A DNA stretch of 64,000 nt from Aeromonas enteropelogenes. Its GTDB lineage: Bacteria > Pseudomonadota > Gammaproteobacteria > Enterobacterales > Aeromonadaceae. The stretch covers positions 162,819-226,818 of the forward strand of contig NZ_CDCG01000046.1 in NCBI RefSeq assembly GCF_000819845.1. The letters run 5' to 3'. The notes beneath the pieces were generated by a model. It worked only from the letters and a program-made list of their open reading frames with translations, ran no database searches and was not told the origin of the DNA. Position numbers and translations under genes: made by a program. Position 1 is the first letter of the stretch. Each line of letters begins with the position of its first letter. Positions 37,944 through 46,247 of this stretch are shown here, in pieces.

Positions 37944-39095
37944 CTAATCTGATTGAGAATGCGGTTCACCAACATGTATATTTTTCATTGATTGAGCAAC
38001 CAGCCCTAATAAATATTGCTGAATTTGTGGGTCGGCAATTAATTTAGCCATGTCCAGTTCTGAGTTGTTGGCCGGAACCAGAGCCTGCTTCTCATTAAGG
38101 CGGAAACAACGAGCAAGCGCGTTTTCGGCTAATGTTTTGAAATCCGCAGCATCCTCGACTAACCATTTTCCATAATGGCGCCTTATCATTGCGGTACTTG
38201 TATGCCCCATCTGTTTGGCAATCCATTCGATATTAACACCTGCGGACAACAGTTGACTGGCATAGGTATGTCTAAATTGCGATGGCCCTCGGTAGGCAAC
38301 CCCCGCAGTGGCACAAAACGGCTCAAAAAAATCCTCTCTGAATTCATCGACGCTGGTGTATTGACGTCGCTTATCCGGATAATAGGCTAATAAAGTCCGG
38401 TGCAGTTTGATCCGCGTACGATTGTCAGCACACATGACCGAAATCGCTTTCTCTTTGCGATGCCTAGCATGCTCCAGAAGGGTGCGCAGTGCCTGCACCG
38501 CGGGGACAGTCAACTCGACTGTTCGGCAGGAGCTTTTGGTTTTCGGCGTTTTATAGCAACCATCTACCAGGGCCAGATCAACACGCAGTGTGCGTTTATC
38601 CAGGTCGATAGCCTCACGGCTAATTGCCAACAATTCGCTGATCCGCAGTCCAGTGGAAATACCAACCTGGATTATTGCTGCACCAATAGGGTTGATATGT
38701 TGATGTGCAATAAATAACTGGATCTCTGATTGCAGGAATGGCTGAGGCTCTACCACCTCAAATCGACAATTTTTGACATGACACATCGGATTGATTTTTA
38801 TAATGCCATCTCGATAGGTCCTGTTAAATACCTGTCGCATAATGTCAATATACTGATTGACCGTGTTCCCTTTGAGGCGTTTTAGCAGTTTGGCAATATA
38901 CATTTCGATGTCGGTTGCATTAATATCAACCAACTTCTTTTTTCCCCATTTACGGATAAGCTGCCTGGCCTTTCTACACAAAACATCATAGGTTGCGTCT
39001 GATACCTGTTGATATTTTATGTTAAGGTGTTCCTCTACTGCGGTTTTGAACGTTTTTTCACGAGGATCTGATTTTAGATTGTTGTTGTTTTTCAT
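37944..39095 (-). CDS. tyrosine recombinase (first of two tandem)
   Basis: A 383-residue site-specific recombinase. Core-binding domain near residues 15-115, catalytic domain with TGLRISEL (Arg), SQFRHTYASQL (Arg-His), and MGHTSTAMIRRHY (His, Tyr). The start at 39095 is preceded by AGGGTG; the longer frame to 39203 adds a non-family segment. Distinct in sequence from both other recombinases of the island. Confidence 0.87.
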   Translation of the reverse strand: MKNNNNLKSDPREKTFKTAVEEHLNIKYQQVSDATYDVLCRKARQLIRKWGKKKLVDINATDIEMYIAKLLKRLKGNTVNQYIDIMRQVFNRTYRDGIIKINPMCHVKNCRFEVVEPQPFLQSEIQLFIAHQHINPIGAAIIQVGISTGLRISELLAISREAIDLDKRTLRVDLALVDGCYKTPKTKSSCRTVELTVPAVQALRTLLEHARHRKEKAISVMCADNRTRIKLHRTLLAYYPDKRRQYTSVDEFREDFFEPFCATAGVAYRGPSQFRHTYASQLLSAGVNIEWIAKQMGHTSTAMIRRHYGKWLVEDAADFKTLAENALARCFRLNEKQALVPANNSELDMAKLIADPQIQQYLLGLVAQSMKNIHVGEPHSQSD

Positions 39096-39355
39096 GTGCA
39101 CCCTGTTTTTATTATTATAATTTCGCGCAGGATTACATTCAGCAAAAACCAAGTCAAATAAAAAGTGAAACCTAACAAAAACTAATTTAATGTCAATTTT
39201 CAATATATTTGAAATAAATAAATTGTCAAATTAACGACCAGTAACAGCAGAAGCCTGTCACACTATTTTAATGATGAAAATCAACATGTTACTTTGCCAG
39301 GCAAGCACGTGAGTGGGTATACGTCACCCACTCAAATGCCTATTTGGCCTGATAT

Positions 39356-40642
39356 TCAAAATTCGACTAAATCGCTGGGGATTGACTCGATTTTTTCTCG
39401 CAGCAACGCGATACCTAGTCGCTTGCCGTAGCGCCCAAACGTGAGCCCCTTTTTGCTATGACCCACCAATTCCGCCACGATGTGCTCAGCCACATCGGCC
39501 TGTTGCAGCTCATCGATAAAGGTATGCCGCAGCCCGTAAATGGTGGGGCGGCCTTTGCCGATGATACCTGCCTCATTGAAATGACGCTGGAAGCGACACA
39601 CGAGGTTATGTGACCAATCGTCATCCTTGCCTGACGGTTTGTCATCGAACAGGAACGTCTGCCCTTGGTGGCGACGATGAGACACATAGTCCAGGAATTG
39701 GTGCGCAATCAGCGCATGGTGCAGTGGAATTGTGCGATAAGCGTTGCAGGTCTTGAGGGCTTGACCGACTTCACCGGCCTCCACCACCAGACACCAGATG
39801 CCGTCTACCTGTTTGATGTTTTGGGTTTTGAGCTGACAAGCCTCGGAGGGCCGCAGTCCGCCATACAGACACAGCAGCGGCACCCACCAATCCTGGATTT
39901 TCAGTCTTTTGCCCTTTTGAGCTTGTTTGCTGCGCAGGCTCGCAAACAGTTGGGCCAGTTGAGGGCGCTGCCAGCGGACGCGCTCCTCATCGGCTCGTCG
40001 CGTGACGGGTTTCTTACCGGCGGTGAGTCCGTCGAACGGGTTGCGCGCGCAATATTCCAGGGCCACACACCAGCGGAAGAACTGTTTGAGTGCGGCTAAG
40101 TAATCCCCTTTGGTTTTGAAACTGAGCTCAGATTTGCGCAATAGGGCATTACGGTACGTCTGTGCCAATGCGGGCGTCACCTCATCGCTTTTGACGCCTT
40201 TGGCCCAGGTGACGAAGGCGTTGATCCGAAGTTGGAGCTGGCCCACCGACTTATGCTGGATCCCCTCACTGGTTTTAGTCTCGATGAATCTCGCCAATGC
40301 GTGGCTGAGCGTGATCCCACTGCTGGGACAAGCTGAGGCATCAACAGAAGGTTCACGAGGTGTGGAAGGTGTTTGAGGAGGGAGGATGAACCCCGCTGCC
40401 TTGAACGCGTCTAGATCGGCGCGGATCCAGCGATAGAAACTGCGGGGAGCCGTATCGGCAGGGGTAGCCGCGATAAGTGCGCGAGTGCGAGCTGCCACAG
40501 CCAGGTTTCGGTCTACAGCGAGCTGCCTATCTTTGGTGCAAAGGGAAGTACGGATAGCGAAGGGCAAGCCTCGGTCACGCAAAATCTTGGGCAAGGGAAG
40601 CCGAGTGTAGTAGGTGCCGGAGGCATTTTTACTCAGATACAT
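39356..40642 (-). CDS. tRNA-Ser site integrase of the island
   Basis: A 428-residue tyrosine integrase. The N-terminus MYLSKNASGTYYTRLPLPKI fits the DUF6538 arm-binding type seen in island integrases; catalytic residues are in YGGLRPSEACQL, YGLRHTFIDEL and VGHSKKGLTFGRYG. It ends the island next to the intact tRNA-Ser gene, and so probably carries out integration and excision at the 31-bp repeat. The ATG at 40642 is the family start; the frame extends 12 codons further. Confidence 0.92.
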   Translation of the reverse strand: MYLSKNASGTYYTRLPLPKILRDRGLPFAIRTSLCTKDRQLAVDRNLAVAARTRALIAATPADTAPRSFYRWIRADLDAFKAAGFILPPQTPSTPREPSVDASACPSSGITLSHALARFIETKTSEGIQHKSVGQLQLRINAFVTWAKGVKSDEVTPALAQTYRNALLRKSELSFKTKGDYLAALKQFFRWCVALEYCARNPFDGLTAGKKPVTRRADEERVRWQRPQLAQLFASLRSKQAQKGKRLKIQDWWVPLLCLYGGLRPSEACQLKTQNIKQVDGIWCLVVEAGEVGQALKTCNAYRTIPLHHALIAHQFLDYVSHRRHQGQTFLFDDKPSGKDDDWSHNLVCRFQRHFNEAGIIGKGRPTIYGLRHTFIDELQQADVAEHIVAELVGHSKKGLTFGRYGKRLGIALLREKIESIPSDLVEF

Positions 40643-40693
40643 GATTGTTCCACCCAGTTGATCCAGGAAAAAAATCACGTAAGTCTAGAAATG

Positions 40694-40722
40694 AAAAAAC
40701 CCGTTGAAATTCAACGGGTTAT
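40694..40722 (-). terminator. island-supplied terminator for tRNA-Ser
   Basis: On the minus strand directly after the tRNA 3' end: AACCCGTTGAATTTCAACGG, then GTTTTTTC. It replaces the original terminator, which stayed at 28556-28586. Confidence 0.8.
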
Positions 40723-40753
40723 ATTTGGCGGTGAGGGAGGGATTCGAACCCTC
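40723..40753 (-). repeat. right attachment site within tRNA-Ser
   Basis: Identical over 31 bases to 28589-28619. The sequence diverges immediately outside on both sides, apart from the tRNA itself. Confidence 0.9.
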
Positions 40754-40813
40754 GATACGTTGCCGTATACACACTTTCCAGGCGTGCTCCTTCAGCCACT
40801 CGGACACCTCACC
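40726..40813 (-). tRNA. tRNA-Ser(GGA), occupied by the island
   Basis: An 88-base serine tRNA with encoded CCA, long variable arm (GTATACGGCAACGTAT region), T-loop GTTCGAATC, and anticodon GGA in CCTGGAAAG. The 3' 28 bases are part of the 31-bp attachment repeat; integration has rebuilt a complete gene. Confidence 0.96.
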
Positions 40814-40947
40814 AAATTTTGGTCTGTTGTTTAACGTGTTCAGCCAACACGATGTTCGTTGCGCCGTTGCGCTGGAACGGGGCGTAATTTAGGGGAAAGC
40901 CCCGCCCGCGTCAACGGCTTTTTTTGCAAAACGAATCGTTCGCGGAA

Positions 40948-41400
40948 TTAATGAACAGATTCCGGTGCAACCTGGATTTCCGGCAGGTTGAGGAAGCCGG
41001 AACGCTCGCATTCGGATACCAGTTCATGGGTCGCCGCGATCGTGCTCTGCACGAACAAGAGGAACTGCTCGACGCTGAGCCCCGCCTTGGTGAAGACGGT
41101 GTGACCGACCACCAGCCGTGGCAAGTTGTCGTCGATGATATCGAGAAACACCTTGAGCGAGGGATACTGCATGTTGAGACGCCCCAGTTCAGCCACCAGC
41201 GGCAGCAGTGCCGAGGGACGAACTTCCAGTTCGGATGAAAACAGCAGCCCTTCCTCTTCGACAAAGATCCGGCTCTCCTGAATACCGTCGACGGACTGCA
41301 GGGAGACAATATGGATGCCATGGCACTGGTCACACACATAATGCTCGATACGAGCCTGCTGCAACCAACGCATTATCATTTCAGAGCTGGGGATATTCAT
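40948..41400 (-). CDS. YbjN-family protein
   Basis: A 150-residue cytosolic protein of the YbjN domain family (type III chaperone-like fold). Typical features are FVEEEGLLFSSELEVRPSAL and the C-terminal FTKAGLSVEQFLLFVQSTIA. The ATG at 41400 was preferred over a GTG three codons upstream. E. coli YbjN affects motility and stress responses; the function in this organism is not evident. It lies next to the tRNA-Ser gene, on the core side of the island. Confidence 0.8.
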   Translation of the reverse strand: MNIPSSEMIMRWLQQARIEHYVCDQCHGIHIVSLQSVDGIQESRIFVEEEGLLFSSELEVRPSALLPLVAELGRLNMQYPSLKVFLDIIDDNLPRLVVGHTVFTKAGLSVEQFLLFVQSTIAATHELVSECERSGFLNLPEIQVAPESVH

Positions 41401-41561
41401 TATTTCCACGACAAGATTGGGATCGAGGGGCGCAGTCTAAACCAATTTGCCAGCAACCAAAAGCGCACCCGCCCAATCGGCGCGGGGCCGGCTTCTTTTT
41501 GGCAAGTGCTATGCATATACTCAGCCCAATCCACGGCCACGCTTGCCCCACAGGGGGCCCT

Positions 41562-42899
41562 ATGACCATCCAAGAAAAATATCGCCTGCATCTGAAATCC
41601 CTGTCGGACGAGCTGCTCGCCCTGCAAAAGCCCATCCGCATTCTGGATGCCATCAAGTGGCCACGGCAGATGCAAGAGCGCTTTCTGGCCAGTGGCGGCC
41701 GGCAGCTTCCTGCTATCGACAGGCACTTCTACGAGGGGCTTCCCCTCGGCTTTGATCCCCGCAACAAGTATCTGGAGCTAAAAGAGCTCAGGGACCGGAT
41801 CCGCAGAAAGCTGGGGCCCCAGGACGATCTCGGGCGCATTTTGCAGGAGACAGTCGATCAATACATGGTGGTGATCGAGATGTTGCGCCAGCGCGGGCAA
41901 CCGGACTTTCTGCGCTACAGCCAGCTGCTCTATGGCTCGGCCAGCGATCACCTGCGCGGGGATCGCAAGACCCTGCGCGAGCTGGGGGAGCGATTGTGCG
42001 ACATCTTCTCCCTGCCCGGCGCCCGCCATCTGGTGCGCCCCTACCCCAAGGAGTTTGAGGGGGACATCGCGGTTGCCAGGCTGCAGGGCAAGCTCTCAAG
42101 TTATTTCAGCGACGGCACCGTGCAGGTCAAGCTGAGCGATGGCATCGTCTCGGACGCCGCCGCTGGCGGGGATTACATCAAGCTCAACTCCCATGCCCGT
42201 TTCTCGGAGCTCGATCTGCAGGTACTGGAGGTCCACGAGGGCTGGGTGCACGTCGGTACCACCCTCAACGGCCGTCAGCAACCCTATGCCACCTGGCTGA
42301 GCGCCGGCTCCCCCCGCATCACCGCCTGCCAGGAGGGGTTGGCCGTGCTTATCGAGACCCTCACCTTCAGCTCCTTCCCAGATCGGGCCAAGCGCATCTC
42401 GGATCGGGTGATGGCCATCGACATGGCCGAGCGGGGAGCCAACTTCCTCGAGGTGTTCCAGCATTTCGTACAACGGGGGGCCAGCGAGCACGACGCCTAC
42501 AAGATCACCCAGCGGGTGTTTCGCGGCGGCATGGTCGAAGGGGGCGCCTGCTTTACCAAGGATCTCTCCTACGTGCGCGGTTATGTGGAGACGGTCAACT
42601 TCATCCGCAGCGCCGTGCTGGAGGGGGTCCCCGAGATCCTGCCCATGCTGTTTGTCGGCAAGGTGACCCTGGATGACATCCCCGTGCTCTACCAGCACTA
42701 TCTGGAGGGGCTGATCGCCGCCCCCCGCTACCTGCCCCCCATGTTTCGCGATCTCACCGGCCTCTACGTCTGGTTCGGCTTCGCCTCCGGCATGTCGCTG
42801 GTGGATATCGGCCGGGTACAGCATCATTTTCGCCAGCTGTTCCACCGCCTGCCGGTGGCCGATCCCATCATAGCGCCGGTGGATATCGAGATTGACTGA
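41562..42899 (+). CDS. DUF1704 / QEGLA-motif protein, metallopeptidase-like
   Basis: A 445-residue protein with the family motif ACQEGLAVLIETL and, upstream, EVHEGWVHVGT, an HExxxH pattern that could bind zinc with the Glu of QEGLA as third ligand. The same DUF1704 fold occurs in eukaryotic MATCAP tubulin carboxypeptidases. The bacterial members are annotated as modulators of flavohaemoglobin expression, for which the sequence itself gives no support. Start at 41562; the reading frame extends upstream without family similarity. Confidence 0.82.
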   Translation: MTIQEKYRLHLKSLSDELLALQKPIRILDAIKWPRQMQERFLASGGRQLPAIDRHFYEGLPLGFDPRNKYLELKELRDRIRRKLGPQDDLGRILQETVDQYMVVIEMLRQRGQPDFLRYSQLLYGSASDHLRGDRKTLRELGERLCDIFSLPGARHLVRPYPKEFEGDIAVARLQGKLSSYFSDGTVQVKLSDGIVSDAAAGGDYIKLNSHARFSELDLQVLEVHEGWVHVGTTLNGRQQPYATWLSAGSPRITACQEGLAVLIETLTFSSFPDRAKRISDRVMAIDMAERGANFLEVFQHFVQRGASEHDAYKITQRVFRGGMVEGGACFTKDLSYVRGYVETVNFIRSAVLEGVPEILPMLFVGKVTLDDIPVLYQHYLEGLIAAPRYLPPMFRDLTGLYVWFGFASGMSLVDIGRVQHHFRQLFHRLPVADPIIAPVDIEID

Positions 42900-42910
42900 G
42901 CTCCGGGCAA

Positions 42911-42941
42911 ACAAAAGGGCACCGACATGGCGCCCTTTTGT
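42911..42941. terminator. terminator between the DUF1704 gene and tdk
   Basis: Hairpin CAAAAGGGC ... GCCCTTTTG between convergent genes. Confidence 0.8.
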
Positions 42942-42965
42942 TGTCAAAGGATCTGCAAGGCGGCG

Positions 42966-43547
42966 TTACTTGAATGCCCGCCCTTCCAGATAGTGCTTGC
43001 GGCACAGTGACACATAGCGATCGTTGCCGCCGATCTCTACCTGCTCGCCATCGCGCATAACCAGCCCAGCCTCACTCACTCGCGAGTTCATGTGGGCCTT
43101 GTTGCCGCACCAGCAGATGCTTTTGAGCTCTTCAAACTTGTCCGCCAGGCAGAGCAAATGGTAGGAGCCTGGGAAGAGCTCGCCGCGAAAATCGGTTTTG
43201 AGGCCGTAGGCGATGACCGGAATATCCTGCTCATCGACGATGCGCGCCAGCTGATAAACTTGCTCCTTGGTCAGGAACTGGGCCTCGTCGACGATGAAGA
43301 CATCGATCCGTTTCTCGGCATGGCGCGCCTTGACCATCTCGAACAGATCGCAGGTGTCGCTGAACACCTCCACTTTCAATTCGAGCCCTACCCGGGCGCT
43401 GATCACACCCACCCCGAATCGATCGTCGATCGCCGGTGTCATGGCCAGAGGATGCATGCCCCGCTCCAGATAGTTGAAATGCGCCTGGATGAGCTGGGTC
43501 GATTTGCCTGAATTCATGGTGGCAAATTTGTAGTGCAATGAAGCCAT
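42966..43547 (-). CDS. tdk: thymidine kinase
   Basis: A 193-residue type II thymidine kinase for thymidine salvage. P-loop TMNSGKST, Walker B-like DVFIVDEAQFL, thymidine lasso region, and zinc ribbon cysteines (SICWCGN, SLCRKHY). Start at 43547 (MASLHYKFATMNSGKS) is the family start. Confidence 0.96.
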   Translation of the reverse strand: MASLHYKFATMNSGKSTQLIQAHFNYLERGMHPLAMTPAIDDRFGVGVISARVGLELKVEVFSDTCDLFEMVKARHAEKRIDVFIVDEAQFLTKEQVYQLARIVDEQDIPVIAYGLKTDFRGELFPGSYHLLCLADKFEELKSICWCGNKAHMNSRVSEAGLVMRDGEQVEIGGNDRYVSLCRKHYLEGRAFK

Positions 43548-43605
43548 GTTACTGTTCCGAAACTGAATTGATGGGGCGCATGCTAACCAAAGCCCCAGAC
43601 AAAAC

Positions 43606-43627
43606 CAAGGGGCCCGCAGGCCCCTTG
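43606..43627 (-). terminator. putative terminator of the NhaC-family gene
   Basis: A perfect palindromic hairpin (CAAGGGGCC / GGCCCCTTG) after the transporter stop; the following T-run is short (GGTTTTG). Confidence 0.6.
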
Positions 43628-43638
43628 CACTATTGACG

Positions 43639-45219
43639 TTACGCGGTGGCAAGCACCGGCCGCGCTTTCGCCTTTCTCAGGTGATAGCTGGTAAAGAGTG
43701 CAAACCAGAGAGCACTGATGCTGAAACCGGCCAGGGCGGAGTGCATGAACCCCATGGCCAAGTAACCCAGCGCCGCGCCAAACGCGATGGAAAGAGCATA
43801 GGGCAGCTGGGTCATCACGTGATCGATGTGATGGCAACCGGCACCGGTGGCCGACAGGATACTGGTGCTGGAGATGGGCGAGCTGTGATCGCCGAACACA
43901 GAACCGGCCAGTACCGCCGCCAGCATCGGCAGCATCAGCGCCGCATCGCTGGCTGCGGCCATGTCGCCGGCCAGCGGCAGCATGATGCCAAAGGTGCCCC
44001 AGCTGGTACCGGTGGCAAACGCCATGGCGCAGGAGAGCACGAACACCACGGCAGGCAGCACTTCGACAGGCAGGTTGCCGTTGGCCAGGGAAGCCAGGTA
44101 CTTGCCGGTCTCCACGTCGCGCACCACGGCGCCGATGGTCCAGGCAAACAGCAGGATGTTGATGGCCGGTAGCATGGCCATTACCCCTTGCGGCGCGGCT
44201 TTGATCCAGTTCTTGGCACCGAGCTTGAGGCGCATGGCCAGACCGATGGAGACCACCAGGCTGCACAGGGCACCATACACCAGGGAGGAACCCACGTTGG
44301 TGTTCTCGAACGAACCGAGCACGCTGAACGGCAACCCTTGCTCGCTCAACACGGCGGCACCGGAGTCAATCATGAAGTAGATGGTGGCGGCGGTCAGGGT
44401 CAGGATCGGCAGCACCATGTCGATCATGCCGCCGTTGCTCTCTTCCGGGCTCTCCATGTCCAAACCGATGGGGCGCCCCTTGGACTCATCCCACAGCTTG
44501 CCTTCCAGCGCCCACTCCTCATGCTGGCGCATCGGGCCGATATCGAGCTGGAATGCGATCACCACCAGCACCATCACCAGGGTAAAGACGGCATAGAGGT
44601 TCATCGGGATCATCTCGACAAACGCGGCGATGGGGCTCTGCTCGGTCAGACCATGGGCCGCCATAATGCCACCCACCAGGGCGATGATGTAGGCCCCCCA
44701 GGAGGAGATGGGCATCAGCACGCACACCGGCGCCGCGGTGGAGTCGAGCAGATAGGCCAGCTTGGCACGGGAGATCTGGAAACGGTCAGTCACCGGACGG
44801 CAGATGGCCCCCACAGACAGACTGTGGAAAAAGTCATCGATAAAGAAGGCAAAGACCATCATGCCGGTAAGCGCCTTGGCCCCCTTGCGAGTCTTGGCAC
44901 GACGTTCGGCCCACTCGGCAAAGGCCCGGGTCGCGCCAGAGACGCTCATCAGGCTGATGAGGCCACCCAGCAGCAGCATGAACAACAACATGTTGATGTT
45001 GTCGCTATTGAGGGCACCATCAACCCAGAAAATCTTGAGCACTGTGTTCAGCAGGTAGTGCAGGGAATCGAGCGGTGAAAACTGGTTGAGCAGCAGGCTG
45101 CCGGCCAGGATACCGACCCCGAGCGACAGCAGGACGCGGCGGGTCAGGATCGCCAGGGCGACAGCCAATAAGGGGGGAACGACAGACCAACCGGAGTCGG
45201 CGAAATGACTAATGTCCAT
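43639..45219 (-). CDS. NhaC-superfamily transporter, probable lysine transporter (LysW type)
   Basis: A 526-residue membrane protein with 11-13 predicted helices of the Na+/H+ antiporter NhaC superfamily (conserved FAFFIDDFFHSLSVGAICRP and GSVFGDHSSPISSTSILSAT). By family alone it would be called a sodium/proton antiporter. The lysine riboswitch directly upstream points instead to lysine transport, as proposed for the LysW group in comparative studies of lysine regulons in Vibrio and Shewanella. Substrate is therefore inferred from regulation. Confidence 0.82.
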   Translation of the reverse strand: MDISHFADSGWSVVPPLLAVALAILTRRVLLSLGVGILAGSLLLNQFSPLDSLHYLLNTVLKIFWVDGALNSDNINMLLFMLLLGGLISLMSVSGATRAFAEWAERRAKTRKGAKALTGMMVFAFFIDDFFHSLSVGAICRPVTDRFQISRAKLAYLLDSTAAPVCVLMPISSWGAYIIALVGGIMAAHGLTEQSPIAAFVEMIPMNLYAVFTLVMVLVVIAFQLDIGPMRQHEEWALEGKLWDESKGRPIGLDMESPEESNGGMIDMVLPILTLTAATIYFMIDSGAAVLSEQGLPFSVLGSFENTNVGSSLVYGALCSLVVSIGLAMRLKLGAKNWIKAAPQGVMAMLPAINILLFAWTIGAVVRDVETGKYLASLANGNLPVEVLPAVVFVLSCAMAFATGTSWGTFGIMLPLAGDMAAASDAALMLPMLAAVLAGSVFGDHSSPISSTSILSATGAGCHHIDHVMTQLPYALSIAFGAALGYLAMGFMHSALAGFSISALWFALFTSYHLRKAKARPVLATA

Positions 45220-45306
45220 GATCTCTTTGCACCTAAAGATACAGGTGGAGATCTACCGAGAGGATCTAAAGAAACAAAACCCATGGGGAGGTCATACTCC
45301 TCAGCC

Positions 45307-45480
45307 CCTTCAGGTAGCGCTCCATAGTGGATGACTATGGCAGTCCTGCACCTATTAGATGCAGAACCAGCAGCCCGGTATGATGGCCTGGCCACTTCGG
45401 CGCTGACTCCTTTCCTTGTGCATCATCGGCATCACCCTCCGCACAAGTAGTCATAGGCAGCGCGCCTCTACTTAAAGGTA
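45307..45480 (-). ncRNA. lysine riboswitch (L box)
   Basis: On the minus strand the aptamer core elements occur in order: AAGTAGAGGCGCGC, GGAGGGTGATGCCGATG, GGAAAGGAGTCAGCGCCGAAG, TGGCCAGG, then GGACTGCC and the closing P1 strand GGAGCGCTACCTGAAGG. The ends pair to form P1 (CCTTTAAGTAG with CTACCTGAAGG). A GAGGAG / CCTCCCC hairpin followed by GGGTTTTGTTTCTTT lies between it and the transporter start, fitting a transcription-termination switch at 45240-45306. Confidence 0.93.
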
Positions 45481-45785
45481 TTCGCAGGACATTTTATCCA
45501 GCCATCAGCTTATAGCAAGTTTTTTGATTAAATAACCACAACAAACACGTCACCAAGCATCAAAAAGGTAGTCAAATGATGCGCTATTGAATTTTTTGGC
45601 GCTATTTTCAACTAGTCAGGCGCCATTGATATCCCGTTGAACAATGTCCCAACCACAAATTATTGCTGCCAGCATTATCCGGATAAGGCTCCTGTTATAT
45701 TTCCACTGCCTTGACATATTTAATTTGAGACGCAAGAATCAGAGTCGACATATATATTTCCTTGTGACGCTACATGGTAAATCCT
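45481..45785. other. upstream region of the H-NS gene
   Basis: An AT-rich 300 bases with no gene. It includes a probable sigma-70 promoter at 45711-45739 (TTGACA, 17 bases, AAGAAT) about 45 bases ahead of the H-NS start. The intrinsic AT-richness fits autoregulation by H-NS. Confidence 0.6.
45711..45739 (+). promoter_or_regulatory. sigma-70 promoter of the H-NS gene
   Basis: Perfect -35 TTGACA, 17-base spacer and -10 AAGAAT. Confidence 0.6.
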
Positions 45786-46190
45786 ATGCATGATTTCTTG
45801 AAAGTACTGCTTAATATCCGCAGCCTGCGCGCGACTTGCCGCGAGCTATCCCTGGCACAACTGGAAGAGGGCTTGGAAAAACTTTCGATTATCGTAGCCG
45901 AACGCCAGCAGGATGAGGCCGCTGAACGTCAGGCTCGCGAAGAGCATCAACGGAAAATTGAAGAATACAGTGAAATGCTCAAAGCGGCCGGTATTGATCC
46001 TGCCGACCTGGTCAAAGTTGTCGCAGCCAGCCCGGCCAAATCCGAAAAAACCAAGCGGGCACCCCGTCCTGCCAAATATCGTTATCAGGATAACGGCGTA
46101 GAGAAAACCTGGACTGGCCAGGGACGCATGCCATCGGTGATTGCCAATGCCATTGCGGCAGGCCAATCGCTGGAAGATTTCGCTATTTGA
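45786..46190 (+). CDS. hns: H-NS family nucleoid protein
   Basis: A 134-residue DNA-binding protein. The N-terminal dimerisation helices (FLKVLLNIRSLRATCRELSL, EEGLEKLSIIVAERQ), a linker rich in Lys/Ala/Pro, and the C-terminal domain with the AT-hook-like loop TGQGRMPSVI that reads minor-groove AT-rich DNA. Such proteins silence horizontally acquired AT-rich genes, among which the integron cassettes nearby would count. I chose the second ATG (45786); a start four codons earlier cannot be excluded. Ends in a strong terminator. Confidence 0.92.
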   Translation: MHDFLKVLLNIRSLRATCRELSLAQLEEGLEKLSIIVAERQQDEAAERQAREEHQRKIEEYSEMLKAAGIDPADLVKVVAASPAKSEKTKRAPRPAKYRYQDNGVEKTWTGQGRMPSVIANAIAAGQSLEDFAI

Positions 46191-46203
46191 TGACATGCCA
46201 TCC

Positions 46204-46237
46204 AATAAAAAACCTCGCCAAGGCGAGGTTTTTTATT
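46204..46237. terminator. bidirectional terminator
   Basis: AAAAAACCTCGCC AA GGCGAGGTTTTTT between convergent hns and the adenosyltransferase gene. Confidence 0.93.
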
Positions 46238-46247
46238 ATTTTTCCCA

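Larger units (their letters stand above)
28589..40753. mobile_element. 12.1-kb genomic island in tRNA-Ser(GGA) carrying an integron
   Basis: Bounded by the 31-bp direct repeat of the tRNA 3' end, with a tyrosine integrase gene adjacent to the intact tRNA, as in many tRNA-targeted islands. Contents: a partial and five complete integron cassettes, attI, a truncated integron integrase, relic DNA, a RepA/RecA-like ATPase, a short ORF, CTTACG repeats and three tyrosine recombinase genes. The cassette part is distinctly AT-richer than the core genome on both sides. No conjugation genes or phage structural genes are visible, so it would need help to move between cells. Confidence 0.88.

Noticed and set aside
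36886..39095. Naming the tandem recombinases as a RIT element or a strand-biased circularising element
   Set aside because: Gene count, lengths and spacing fit neither well, and no flanking inverted repeats were found; left as unclassified.
45240..45420. tRNA-like or attenuator peptide upstream of the NhaC-family gene
   Set aside because: The ordered L-box elements and P1 pairing explain the conserved structure better; no leader peptide rich in one residue is present.
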